In this document: one piece after another, positions 43,334 to 52,293 of the stretch
How positions within the stretch are numbered: the first letter of the stretch is position 1
Layout: the number at the start of each line of letters is the position of its first letter
Assembly: GCA_003994795.1 (NCBI GenBank)
Contig: AP018269.1
Coordinates: 3,187,484-3,251,483, forward strand
Direction: 5' to 3'
Length of the DNA: 64,000 bases
From: Cylindrospermum sp. NIES-4074
GTDB lineage: Bacteria > Cyanobacteriota > Cyanobacteriia > Cyanobacteriales > Nostocaceae
Made by a program: the position numbers and the translations under genes
The notes under the pieces: generated by a model
Seen by the model: only the letters and a program-made list of their open reading frames with translations
Told to the model about the DNA's origin: nothing
Databases searched by the model: none

Positions 43334-43774
43334 ATGATCTACCATATTGTTAACCAGTTAACTGAAAATCAGATTGCAGAACTAGTAGAATTATACAAAA
43401 ATGAATTTTGGAGCAAACAGCGTACATATCAAGGTGTTGTCAAAATGCTAGCTGCATCAGATATTATTATCGCCCTAGTAGATGAAAGTGAACAATTAAT
43501 TGGATTTTGTCGCGTCCTCACTGACTTTGTTTACCGGGGAACAATTTATGATGTAATTATTAAGCCTACCCATAGAAAATTGGGACTTGGCGCTAAATTA
43601 TTGGATGCAGTAGTGAATCATCCTCAGTTAAAAGAAGTTGAAAATATCGCTCTTTACTGTTTACCAGCAATGATTCCCTTTTATCAACGTTGGGGCTTTA
43701 CCAGTCAATCCGGTAAAGTTGAATTAATGTACCTCTATAACCCAGTAAATCAGGAGTATTTAAATGATCATTAA
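43334..43774 (+). CDS. GNAT family N-acetyltransferase
   Basis: 146 aa. GNAT fold with IIALVDESEQLIGFCRVLTD, YDVIIKPTHRKLGLGAKLLD (acetyl-CoA loop) and CLPAMIPFYQRWGF. It overlaps the cupin gene by 11 bases, so the two are translationally coupled. Substrate unknown. Confidence 0.92.
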   Translation: MIYHIVNQLTENQIAELVELYKNEFWSKQRTYQGVVKMLAASDIIIALVDESEQLIGFCRVLTDFVYRGTIYDVIIKPTHRKLGLGAKLLDAVVNHPQLKEVENIALYCLPAMIPFYQRWGFTSQSGKVELMYLYNPVNQEYLNDH

Positions 43775-44228
43775 TCCAGAAAACGTCCCCCAGCGCACAA
43801 CTACAGTTTACCCTAATGAGTTTAAGCCTCTAGTAGCGGGGAGAATCAAACAAGCATTAGGAAATGCAGCGGGATTAAAAAACTTTGGCGTTAATTTAGT
43901 CACCCTAGCACCAGGAAGTTGTTCAGCGCTCAGACATTGGCATACGAAACAAGATGAGTTTATTTATGTAATTTCAGGTGAAGTGACACTAATTACCGAT
44001 GCAGGAGAGCAAATTTTTCAACCTGGAATGATGGCAGGTTTCCCAGCAGGTGAACCAGATGGACATCACTTGGTAAATCGCTCCCATGCGGTAGTAGTAT
44101 ATCTGGAAATTGGTGATAGAACCCCTGATGATGAAGGTAACTATCCAGATGATGACTTAATTGCCAAATTAGGTAGTGATGGAAACTATATTTTTCTACA
44201 CAAAGATGGTACACCTTACGAGGATTAA
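43764..44228 (+). CDS. Cupin domain protein
   Basis: 154 aa. Cupin motif 1 CSALRHWHTKQDEFIYVISG carries the metal His/His/Glu set; motif 2 is GEPDGHHLVNRSHAVVVYLE. Probably a small metal-binding protein (sugar-phosphate or ligand-binding). Coupled to the GNAT gene and followed 27 bp later by a phosphatase gene. Confidence 0.9.
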   Translation: MIINPENVPQRTTTVYPNEFKPLVAGRIKQALGNAAGLKNFGVNLVTLAPGSCSALRHWHTKQDEFIYVISGEVTLITDAGEQIFQPGMMAGFPAGEPDGHHLVNRSHAVVVYLEIGDRTPDDEGNYPDDDLIAKLGSDGNYIFLHKDGTPYED

Positions 44229-44255
44229 AAAGTTGTAATCATAAAAATTGTAAAT

Positions 44256-44720
44256 ATGCCTAGTAGCAGTCTTGAATATATTCACAACTTTCTGCAAATT
44301 TCAGATGAAATTGCCACATCTGGACAACCAACCGCAGAGCAGTTTCCGGCAATTCAAGAGTCAGAATATCAATTAATTATAAATCTGGCACTGCCGACAA
44401 CCAGCAACGCTTTACCTGATGAAAAAGAAATTGTGGAATCTCTAGGAATGAAGTATGTAAACATTCCTGTGATTTGGGGAGAACCCACCATTGAGAATGT
44501 GACAGAGTTCTTTCACATCATGGAAGCAAACGCGGATAAAAAGATCTTTGTTCACTGCGCTGCTAATAAGAGAGTTTCGGCTTTTGTATATCTTTATCGC
44601 CGTCTTTATCAAGGTATTAGTGATGATGTGGCAAAGCAAGTTTTATATCAAGTTTGGGTTCCCAATGAAATTTGGCAGAATTTTATTGAAGAGGTAATAG
44701 ATATTTATCGTTCAAACTAG
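44256..44720 (+). CDS. DUF442-like tyrosine phosphatase family protein
   Basis: 154 aa. Rhodanese/phosphatase-like fold starting ISDEIATSGQPTAEQFPAIQ, the hallmark of the DUF442 group. The P-loop is FVHCAANKRVSAF: the Cys-Arg spacing is C-x4-R, as in DUF442, instead of the C-x5-R of classical tyrosine phosphatases. Third gene of the GNAT-cupin unit. Confidence 0.85.
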   Translation: MPSSSLEYIHNFLQISDEIATSGQPTAEQFPAIQESEYQLIINLALPTTSNALPDEKEIVESLGMKYVNIPVIWGEPTIENVTEFFHIMEANADKKIFVHCAANKRVSAFVYLYRRLYQGISDDVAKQVLYQVWVPNEIWQNFIEEVIDIYRSN

Positions 44721-45174
44721 ATTAAAATCAGCAGGTTAACCATATAGGTCTCCTATCTGATTATTGAGAACAACAACCTACACATCCACCAGCCTTGTTT
44801 CTTGTTCCCTGTAAAGAGTTCCCTACCTTTACTGGTCAGCTGTTGTCTAGTTGGTTGTCAAGTTTTAAGGTGTATTTTCTACTTCAGAATTCAGGAGCGA
44901 TAAAATTCATATCATGTCCGGTTAAAAACTTATAATTAAATGTAGGTTGGGGAGCCAGTGCGTTGGGGAGACAGCGCCGTGGGCGGGTTTCCCGACTTGT
45001 TCGCGTAGCGTCTCGTAGAGAGGCGACTGTCGTCGGCTCTGCCGACTTAAAGCAACTGGCGTTTGAGGGATGAAACCCAACACAACCTGTCTGAATGTTG
45101 GGTTCTCACACGGTAAGCCCAACCTACTAATAAAAGTTTTATGCTAACTAATTATCCGGACTTGATATCATACC
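44721..45174. other. Spacer with dispersed-repeat scraps
   Basis: Contains a TTCGCGTAGCGTCTCGTAGA repeat scrap (about 45000) of a kind typical of small dispersed repeats. No gene seen other than the small minus-strand ORF that follows. Confidence 0.55.
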
Positions 45175-45339
45175 TTAATAGTCATTGTCAGCCACACAAA
45201 TACCTTTACATTTAATACCGTTGGTAGCAGTGCGCTGACAATGAGAACATAGAACTTTTTCGTTTTCTGTTTCTTTATTTATTTTGACACTAGTGCTTAC
45301 AGTTAAAAAGTCTGTTTCGGTGGGGAGTTTTACATTCAT
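45175..45339 (-). CDS. Small zinc-ribbon-like protein (54 aa)
   Basis: ATG at 45339 to TAA at 45175. Sequence starts MNVKLPTETDFLTVSTSVKI; the C-terminal half has CSHCQRTATNGIKCKGICVA, a CxxC ... CxxxC set of four cysteines suited to bind one zinc. The conserved Cys spacing and long open frame in an AT-rich region support a real gene. No Shine-Dalgarno is evident. Function unknown. Confidence 0.65.
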   Translation of the reverse strand: MNVKLPTETDFLTVSTSVKINKETENEKVLCSHCQRTATNGIKCKGICVADNDY

Positions 45340-45544
45340 AGGAATGGAGGTGTTTTTTGCTGTAATGGAAATTAGCGATTACCTACGGTAGGCTGCACCA
45401 ACGCGCGGTTTATTTAAAAAGTGTAAATATTTTAGGATAGTTCTTCCTTATCAATTTCATGATAACAAAATTAAAACTAAAAGTCAACGCCAATCTCACC
45501 CAAAATCGCCAATTTTCTAGCGCTTTGGCGTGAGATTTTCTAAC

Positions 45545-47380
45545 TCATTCCTCAACAGAAAATACCACCCGAAAGCCGCAAATTCTCAACCCACCATCAG
45601 ACTCATTCCAGCTACGGCTAGCACTGCGACAAAGTTCTGCACTAAAATTCCAAGAACCACCACGCAACACGCGACGATGCACATCACCGCCAACATCCCA
45701 AACTTTACCATCTGCGGGTGCGCCATCATAATTATTATGCCACGGGTCAGCACACCATTCCCAAACTAGCCCATGCATATCATACAATCCAAAGCTGTTT
45801 GCTACTTCAAAACTGCCAACATTTGTCGTTTCTTTGCGGAATTTGGTTTTTGCTTCTACAGCATCAGCATCGCTACAGTTAACTAAATCAGCGGTGACAG
45901 TTTCGCCAAAATGAAAAGATGTGCTAGTTCCCGCACGACAAGCATATTCCCATTCCGCTTCACTTGGTAAACGATAATTACGTCCAGTTTTTATTGATAG
46001 TCTGACACAAAATTCTACAGCTTCGTGCCAAGATACATTCTCTACAGGTAGATTTAAACCTTTAAATTTAGCAGGGTTAGGATTTAATGTTTGTTGCACT
46101 TTAGGTAAAGCTGCAACGGCCCGCCATTGTGCTTGAGTAATAGGAAATTTCCCCATAAAAAAGGGTTCGACTATTACTTGATGTTGGGGACGTTCATCAG
46201 CATCCCCTTCAAATTCTGGGGAACCCATCATATATATACCGCCGGGAATTGATACCATTTCTAAAGTCACAGCTTTACTCAATTCTTCAGCAAAGAATTT
46301 CGCACTACGTCTGTCTCTGTTAACTTCTCTACCCGCTGTGTCTACTGTAACTACCTGAAAATCAAAAGTTTGTAAAGGAGGTAAAGGTAATATAACTTTT
46401 GGTGGTGGTGGTGGTAATTGTGGTTGGGGAATTACGGCAAACTTTAGCGCTACAGGGGATGTAGAAAATTTTAAGTCGTTGAGAACTTCTGTTGCTGATT
46501 GATATCTTTCACTAGGAAAATGTTTCAGTAGTTTATCTAATATTTTCCCTAAATCATCGCTGATGGTGATGCCTTTTTTTTGTAAACGTTCATGCCATAA
46601 CCACTTAGCATTCATGGCATCATAAAGAGGATCTATAATCTGTCCGTAAGCATCTTGTGAAGGCAAATCTTGGGTTAAAAGACGCACACAAGTTACACCC
46701 AATGCATATAAATCACTAGCGTGACAAGCAAAACCGGCCATTTGTTCAGTTGGTGCATAACCAAGGGTATAAATTACCGTTGCTTGTCGCACCATACTAG
46801 TTTGAGTTACTTGCTTTGCACCACCAAAATCAATTAACACAGGTTTACCGTCGGCTGCACGACGGATAATATTTTCTGGTTTAATATCCCGATGAATAAC
46901 GTTGTGCTGGTGAACAAATTCAAGAACTGGTAATAAATCAGCTAATAGTTGGCGAATTTCTGCTTCGCTATAAGCTTGTTTTTGAACTTCTTTTAAGAGG
47001 GTTTGTCCTAAAATAAATTCCTGCACGAGATACAAGCTATAACCTTGCTCAAAATAAGCTAGCAATCTAGGAATTTGGGTATGATTTTCTCCTAGTTCAT
47101 ACAACCTAAAAGCTTCTTCTTTGAAAAATTCTGCGGCTTTAGCGCGTTGTCCTGTTCCCTGAACTTGAGGGAAAAATTGCTTGATGACGCAAGGTGCGTT
47201 CAGTCTATCTACATCTTCTGTGGCATAAGTTCTGCTAAATCCACCTTCACCTAATAGCCTTAATACACGGTAGCGGTTTCTCAGAAGTTTGCCAAAGTTA
47301 CTTTGTCCGCAACTGACGCAAAATTTATTGCTGTCATGGTTAAATGGATTTGAACAATTGGGATTTTGGCAGATTTGCAT
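45545..47380 (-). CDS. Ser/Thr protein kinase fused to FGE/SUMF1-fold domain
   Basis: 611 aa from the ATG at 47380. N-terminal zinc ribbon (CQNPNCSNPFNHDSNKFCVSCG), then a Hanks-type kinase: GEGGFSRTYATED glycine loop, Lys in VIKQFF, HRDIKPENI (about residue 158), LIDFGGAKQV. The C-terminal FGE-fold domain (from about 355) has IPGGIYMMGSPEFE, YRLPSEAEWEYACRAG, LYDMHGLVWEWCAD and VLRGGSWNFSAELCRSASR. Only one of the two FGE catalytic cysteines is present (Phe at W+2, Cys at W+7), so it is likely a sensor or binding domain. No membrane helix is evident. Confidence 0.93.
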   Translation of the reverse strand: MQICQNPNCSNPFNHDSNKFCVSCGQSNFGKLLRNRYRVLRLLGEGGFSRTYATEDVDRLNAPCVIKQFFPQVQGTGQRAKAAEFFKEEAFRLYELGENHTQIPRLLAYFEQGYSLYLVQEFILGQTLLKEVQKQAYSEAEIRQLLADLLPVLEFVHQHNVIHRDIKPENIIRRAADGKPVLIDFGGAKQVTQTSMVRQATVIYTLGYAPTEQMAGFACHASDLYALGVTCVRLLTQDLPSQDAYGQIIDPLYDAMNAKWLWHERLQKKGITISDDLGKILDKLLKHFPSERYQSATEVLNDLKFSTSPVALKFAVIPQPQLPPPPPKVILPLPPLQTFDFQVVTVDTAGREVNRDRRSAKFFAEELSKAVTLEMVSIPGGIYMMGSPEFEGDADERPQHQVIVEPFFMGKFPITQAQWRAVAALPKVQQTLNPNPAKFKGLNLPVENVSWHEAVEFCVRLSIKTGRNYRLPSEAEWEYACRAGTSTSFHFGETVTADLVNCSDADAVEAKTKFRKETTNVGSFEVANSFGLYDMHGLVWEWCADPWHNNYDGAPADGKVWDVGGDVHRRVLRGGSWNFSAELCRSASRSWNESDGGLRICGFRVVFSVEE

Positions 47381-47955
47381 GGTGGAGAGGAAAATAGCAT
47401 CTTTATCCAAACTTAGTCCCAATTTTATCTGCTTGTAAATTAATATGTGTTAAACCGACTTCGGAATTAAAGAAAGATGAAAAAATTAGGGTTTTTGGGG
47501 TAAATATCTGGGTGATTTATCTAGATTTTCGACTATCTGCGCCCATAGATTACCATAATAATTAATGTAATGAAAATTGGTGGCTTTGTCAAGTAGATGA
47601 ATAGTTAATTTTTGAGTAAATATACTATTACTACTAGAGGAGTTTTTTGTTTGTTGCCAAAATCATGGTTGATGATTGAGAACCACAGATGTAGACGCAA
47701 AGCGGCTTGCCGAAGGCTACACAGATAAATACAAGTTACCTGTTTATCGGTAGTCGAGTTTATTTGCATTTAAAGTAGCTCTGTTATTGCTCAAATTCTG
47801 CTCATTACTAACTAGTTCACAAATTTTATCGGGAAATATTCGGTCTCATACCCATTCCTCTACACGTAGCTTGTGTTATCCTGCGAGATATTGTCAGAAA
47901 CTGTTTTTTCTTTGTGATGCTAGACGAACAATTTTTAATTCTAAATTTTTAATTT
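47381..47955. other. Spacer between kinase and PotC genes
   Basis: 575 bp, AT-rich. Contains the interrupted dispersed repeat at 47681-47740 and TTTTAATTCTAAATTTTTAA-type repeats (47932-47961) running into the potC stop. No gene seen. Confidence 0.5.
47681..47740. repeat. Dispersed repeat with a second repeat inside it
   Basis: AACCACAGATG and ACACAGATAAATAC, the two halves of the repeat also seen at 37144, are separated by about 27 bases beginning TAGACGCAAAGCGGCTTGCC, a typical small dispersed repeat. Confidence 0.7.
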
Positions 47956-48765
47956 TTAATTGGTGTTTTGATTGTCTCCAGAAGCGCGAAGCAATTCAGA
48001 TATGCCGGCGAAAATAGCAGATACAGAAATCAACATCACACTGAGAGCATTAATATCTGGTTTGACTCCTGATCTAATGCGACTAAAAATTTCCATTGGT
48101 AGGGTGTTGGAACCACTTCCAGCGGTAAAACTGGCGATGATAAAGTCATCTAAACTGAGGACAAAGGCGAGTAAGCAACCAGATATAATCCCTGGCATTA
48201 ATTGAGGTAGTAAAACTTGGATGAAGGCTTGTATTGGTGTAGCGCCTAAATCTAATGCAGCTTCTTCTAAGTGGCGATCTAAATTGGTGAGTCGGGAAGA
48301 AACTACTAAGCCGATGTAGGAGATACAGAAGACTACATGGGCTGCTACTATTGTCCACACACTCAGGGGAATGGCAAAGGCTGCTAGACAAACTAGGGTA
48401 GCAACGGCGATCGCAATATCGGGAACCACTAAGGGGAGATAAGACGTACCCAGATAGAGTTTTTTACCCCAGAATTCATAACGCGCCAATCCCACCGCCA
48501 TCAAGGTTCCCAATACTGAGGCGATCGCCACCGCGCAAAAAGCAACTAGCAAGCTGTTTTGCAAAGCCGATAAAATCCGCTCATCACTGAACAATTTTTT
48601 ATACCAGTCGAGGGTGAATCCTTGCCAGGTAGCACTGTAAGGCGACTGGTTGAAGCTATAAAAGGTAAGTACCAGTATGGGCAGGTACATGAACACAAAT
48701 ACCAGTAGCGAGAAAACCGCCTGCCATCTGACACGCGGTTTTTTTGGATATTGGGTGATATTCAC
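47956..48765 (-). CDS. potC: Spermidine/putrescine ABC transporter permease
   Basis: About 270 aa from a GTG at 48765 (VNITQYPKKPRVRW); an extension to 48840 is open but does not look like family sequence. Six membrane helices. The permease EAA loop LEEAALDLGATPIQAFIQVLLP is intact. It lacks potA, potB and potD neighbours in the window, so partners must lie elsewhere. Confidence 0.9.
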   Translation of the reverse strand: MNITQYPKKPRVRWQAVFSLLVFVFMYLPILVLTFYSFNQSPYSATWQGFTLDWYKKLFSDERILSALQNSLLVAFCAVAIASVLGTLMAVGLARYEFWGKKLYLGTSYLPLVVPDIAIAVATLVCLAAFAIPLSVWTIVAAHVVFCISYIGLVVSSRLTNLDRHLEEAALDLGATPIQAFIQVLLPQLMPGIISGCLLAFVLSLDDFIIASFTAGSGSNTLPMEIFSRIRSGVKPDINALSVMLISVSAIFAGISELLRASGDNQNTN

Positions 48766-48840
48766 GTTTATATTTATTTCTTCCTTGTCAAAAGACACAA
48801 TACCACACTTAACAAAAAAAGTCAATAAAGTTGGCCACAA

Positions 48841-49250
48841 AGGCGATTGTCACAAGGGCAGGTTCCCCGACTTGTGCAAACCAGTGTTAGGGCGCATGAT
48901 GGGGGCAGATATCTAGCCAAATTCAAGATAATGTCACTAAATTCGTGTGTTTTTCATGGAAGTTGAAAGGGAAAAATACGAGCATAATTTCGGCTTTAGG
49001 GTTAGTTAAGAACAAATTTTACTGCTGCTAATTCCCTAATTTATATTCCTAGTGCCAAAGTATTTTACCTCTTGAGTAGAGGATGTTTTCCATCCCTAAG
49101 ATAGACAAAAAATAGAGAATTAAAAGCATAAAATTTTGAAGCTATCCTTCATGAAACTAGCGGTCTCAGTGGGTTTCTGGTATAGAGTGAATGGCTTTTA
49201 ACAGACAAAATAACCCACCTATTTCTGTCTCATTTTTTAGGGAGTTTATA
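48841..49250. other. Spacer between potC and glycosyltransferase
   Basis: Divergent spacer, 410 bp. An open frame extends upstream of the ATG at 49251 but there GGAG at 49241 marks the true start. No other feature. Confidence 0.5.
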
Positions 49251-50336
49251 ATGCGAATTGCTCAAATTGCCCCATTATGGGAGAGAGTACCACCTCCAGC
49301 GTATGGCGGTATAGAGTTAGTAGTCGGATTGCTAACTGATGAATTAGTCCGTCGGGGACACGAAGTAACACTCTTTGCATCGGGAGATTCTCTTAGTTTG
49401 GCAAAGTTAGTGTCAGTTCATCCTCGTGCTCTACGGCTTGATCCCAGCGTCAGAGATTGCAGTATCTATGAGATGTTACAACTGGCTGTAGTATATGAGC
49501 GAGCAGCAGAGTTTGATATTATTCACTCTCATATGGGTTATGCGGCATTACCATACACGAATTTTGTCACAACACCTACAGTTCACACATTGCATGGAAT
49601 TTTTACCCCTGACAACGAGAAGATGTTTAAATATGGGAAGAAACAACCATATATCAGTATTTCCGATTCCCAAAGAGAACCGAGATTAGGGTTGAACTAT
49701 GTAGCCACAGTTTACAACGGAATTGATGTTAGTAGTTATGATTTTTATGCCCAACCAAATGAGCCGCCTTATCTAGCATTTTTGGGACGGATGTCGCCAG
49801 AAAAAGGGCCGCATTTAGCCATAGAAATTGCTAAACGAACTGGTTGGCGGTTGAAAATGGCAGGTAAGGTGGATGTGGTGGATGTGGAATTTTTTGAGCG
49901 AGAAATTAAACCACATATTGACGGTGAGCAAATTGAGTATTTAGGTGAAGCCAACCATGCTCAAAAAAATGCCTTGATGGGTGGTGCTGTGGCGACTTTG
50001 TTTCCGATAACTTGGCGGGAACCTTTTGGTTTAGTGATGGTGGAATCAATGGCTTCAGGTACACCAGTAATTGCCATGAACTTGGGGTCTACACAAGAAG
50101 TAATTGCTCACGAGGAGACGGGTTTTCTTTGCAATAACATTCAAGAATGTGTCAGTGCAATCGCTCAAGTATCAGAGTTAGACCGCTATGCTTGTCGCGA
50201 GTATGTGGAAGACCATTTTAGTGTGCGGAGGATGACTGATGGCTATGAGGCAGTTTATCAAGATATTCTGGCAGAAAAATTTGCTCAAAATGGCAGTTCC
50301 CGCAGTTTGGTTACTTTAGGAAAAAGCCGTACTTAG
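49251..50336 (+). CDS. Glycosyltransferase family 4
   Basis: 361 aa from the ATG at 49251, preceded by GGGAG. MRIAQIAPLWERVPPPAYGG then a GT-B fold with ISDSQREPRLGLNYVATVYN, FLGRMSPEKGPHLAIEIAKR and EPFGLVMVESMASGTPVIAM (E-x7-E). Sequence resembles the family commonly called UDP-glucose tetrahydrobiopterin glucosyltransferase or similar; substrate uncertain. Confidence 0.92.
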   Translation: MRIAQIAPLWERVPPPAYGGIELVVGLLTDELVRRGHEVTLFASGDSLSLAKLVSVHPRALRLDPSVRDCSIYEMLQLAVVYERAAEFDIIHSHMGYAALPYTNFVTTPTVHTLHGIFTPDNEKMFKYGKKQPYISISDSQREPRLGLNYVATVYNGIDVSSYDFYAQPNEPPYLAFLGRMSPEKGPHLAIEIAKRTGWRLKMAGKVDVVDVEFFEREIKPHIDGEQIEYLGEANHAQKNALMGGAVATLFPITWREPFGLVMVESMASGTPVIAMNLGSTQEVIAHEETGFLCNNIQECVSAIAQVSELDRYACREYVEDHFSVRRMTDGYEAVYQDILAEKFAQNGSSRSLVTLGKSRT

Positions 50337-50341
50337 CTAGT

Positions 50342-50830
50342 TTAAAGTGAGTTGAATTTGACTCTAATTGTTTCTATGCGTTGGCGATTGACTCCTAAAT
50401 CGCCATAGCCCAAACGGGAAGCAGAACGAACTTGAATTACGTTGTTTTTACGGTCTAGATAGAATTCTACATCGTCTACAAATCCCATCAATGCGCTTTT
50501 GAATTCGGCGTATACATAATCCTCACTTTCTTGGATTATTTTGGTTCTGGGTAAAGATTGAATAATGATTTTGAGAGAGGAAATTGCTTGTTCGGGTGCA
50601 GATGTGAAATTCAGCGGTGCAATTTGGTGGATGGGATCGTTACTTTGACTAGAAACACAGTTAGGGCTACTAGGGCAGGGTGCTAATCTACCATTGCGAA
50701 CACCTAAATTATTGGGTCGGCTGCCTGCGAAGATCATAGGGTTAAGTAGGGGTAAAACAATTAGAATTAGGATACTTGCACTTACAAAGATGAAAGATAA
50801 AAAACTTCTTCTCCTCAGCTTAGTCCACAC
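50342..50830 (-). CDS. DUF1499 protein
   Basis: 162 aa, GTG start. N-terminal membrane/signal segment (FIFVSASILILIVLPLLNP), then APCPSSPNCVSSQSNDPIHQ and YVYAEFKSALMGFVDDVEFY, SASRLGYGDLGVNRQRIE, the DUF1499 hallmarks. Predicted extracytoplasmic; family function unknown. Convergent with the glycosyltransferase. Confidence 0.93.
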   Translation of the reverse strand: MWTKLRRRSFLSFIFVSASILILIVLPLLNPMIFAGSRPNNLGVRNGRLAPCPSSPNCVSSQSNDPIHQIAPLNFTSAPEQAISSLKIIIQSLPRTKIIQESEDYVYAEFKSALMGFVDDVEFYLDRKNNVIQVRSASRLGYGDLGVNRQRIETIRVKFNSL

Positions 50831-50921
50831 GTAAAATATTAATCTTCATTAACTTATCTATGATGAAGTTGGTAACTCTATCATAAATTAAGGTGGTTAC
50901 TTAAAAATTAAGATAAATAGA

Positions 50922-50954
50922 GCGATTGCCTCCGGCACGCGGGTACGCGATCGC
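50922..50954. repeat. Small dispersed repeat, HIP1-flanked
   Basis: GCGATTGCCTCCGGCACGCG then GGTACGCGATCGC, related to the copies at 38735 and 63635. Confidence 0.7.
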
Positions 50955-51046
50955 ACAATTACACCTCCTGGGGAAGGAAATTGTGTGAATATTCGGTGCG
51001 CGATCGCCTTATCATGCGATTAAGTACGTCTATCCTCCAATAGATT

Positions 51047-52195
51047 ATGGCGCCAACAATTTCCATCAACGAAAGTCAGCGGTTACAACTCGCACCCTTA
51101 GAAATCCCCTCCCGTTTATTGCTGGGCCCAGGACCCTCAAATGCTCATCCTGCGGTGCTGCAAGCCATGAACACCGCACCAGTAGGACATCTTGATCCTG
51201 CTTTCCTGGCCCTCATGGACGAAATCCAGTCCTTACTGCGCTACGTTTGGCAAACTGAAAACCCCCTCACCATCGCCGTTAGTGGTACTGGTACAGCCGC
51301 AATGGAAGCAACCATCGCCAACGCCGTAGAACCCGGTGATGTGGTTTTAATTGGCGTTGCAGGCTATTTTGGTAATCGTCTCGTAGATATGGCGGGGAGA
51401 TATGGCGCAGATGTGCGAACCATCAGCAAACCTTGGGGACAAGTTTTCCACCTCGAAGAACTCCGCACCGCCATCACCACCCACCGTCCAGCTATCTTAG
51501 CCTTAGTCCATGCAGAAACCTCCACCGGCGCACGTCAACCCTTAGAGGGGGTGGCAGAGTTATGTCGGGAATTTGGCACATTGTTGCTGGTGGATACGGT
51601 GACAAGTTTGGGTGGTGTCCCCATATTTTTAGATGAGTGGGGTGTTGATTTAGCTTATAGTTGCAGTCAAAAGGGGTTAGGTTGTCCCCCTGGTGCTTCA
51701 CCGTTTACGATGAGTGCGCGGGCTGTGGAAAAGTTGCAGCAACGCCGGACGAAGGTAGCAAACTGGTATTTAGATATGTCTTTGCTGGGAAAATATTGGG
51801 GTAGTGAACGCATCTATCACCACACTGCCCCGATTAACCTTTATTATGCACTGCGGGAAGCGCTGCGTTTAGTTGCTGAGGAAGGGCTAGCCAATAGTTG
51901 GCAACGTCATCAAAAAAATGTAGAGTATCTTTGGGCAGGGTTGGAAGATATCGGTTTAAGTCTGCACGTTGAGAAAGAATACCGTCTGCCAACTTTAACT
52001 ACTGTCTGCATTCCCGCTGGGGTTGATGGTAAAGCTGTTGCCAAGCAGTTATTAAATGAGCATAATATTGAAATTGGTGGTGGTTTGGGTGAACTCGCCG
52101 GTAAGGTTTGGCGTGTGGGTTTGATGGGTTTTAATAGTCGTCCTGAAAGTGTAGATCAACTTTTAGCTGCGCTGCGGCAGGTTTTGCCAAAGTAG
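51047..52195 (+). CDS. Class V aminotransferase (alanine- or serine-glyoxylate type)
   Basis: 382 aa. LLLGPGPSNAHPAVLQAMNT start motif, AVSGTGTAAMEATIANAVEP, LVDTVTSLGGVPIFLDEWGV, and the PLP-lysine in YSCSQKGLGCPPGASPFTMS. It transfers an amino group to glyoxylate, consistent with photorespiratory glycine formation in cyanobacteria. Exact amino donor (Ala, Ser or Asp) not inferable. Confidence 0.94.
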   Translation: MAPTISINESQRLQLAPLEIPSRLLLGPGPSNAHPAVLQAMNTAPVGHLDPAFLALMDEIQSLLRYVWQTENPLTIAVSGTGTAAMEATIANAVEPGDVVLIGVAGYFGNRLVDMAGRYGADVRTISKPWGQVFHLEELRTAITTHRPAILALVHAETSTGARQPLEGVAELCREFGTLLLVDTVTSLGGVPIFLDEWGVDLAYSCSQKGLGCPPGASPFTMSARAVEKLQQRRTKVANWYLDMSLLGKYWGSERIYHHTAPINLYYALREALRLVAEEGLANSWQRHQKNVEYLWAGLEDIGLSLHVEKEYRLPTLTTVCIPAGVDGKAVAKQLLNEHNIEIGGGLGELAGKVWRVGLMGFNSRPESVDQLLAALRQVLPK

Positions 52196-52293
52196 TTTTG
52201 TGGTGATGGGTGCGTTAGTGGTAGGGTAACGCACCTGGGAGAAAATGGGAGCGAAACACAACCTCACATTTTAGAGGAGTGATGCACTGACTT

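Noticed and set aside
44922-45122. 66-codon ORF in repeat-rich spacer
   Set aside because: Built from dispersed-repeat scraps; no family pattern.
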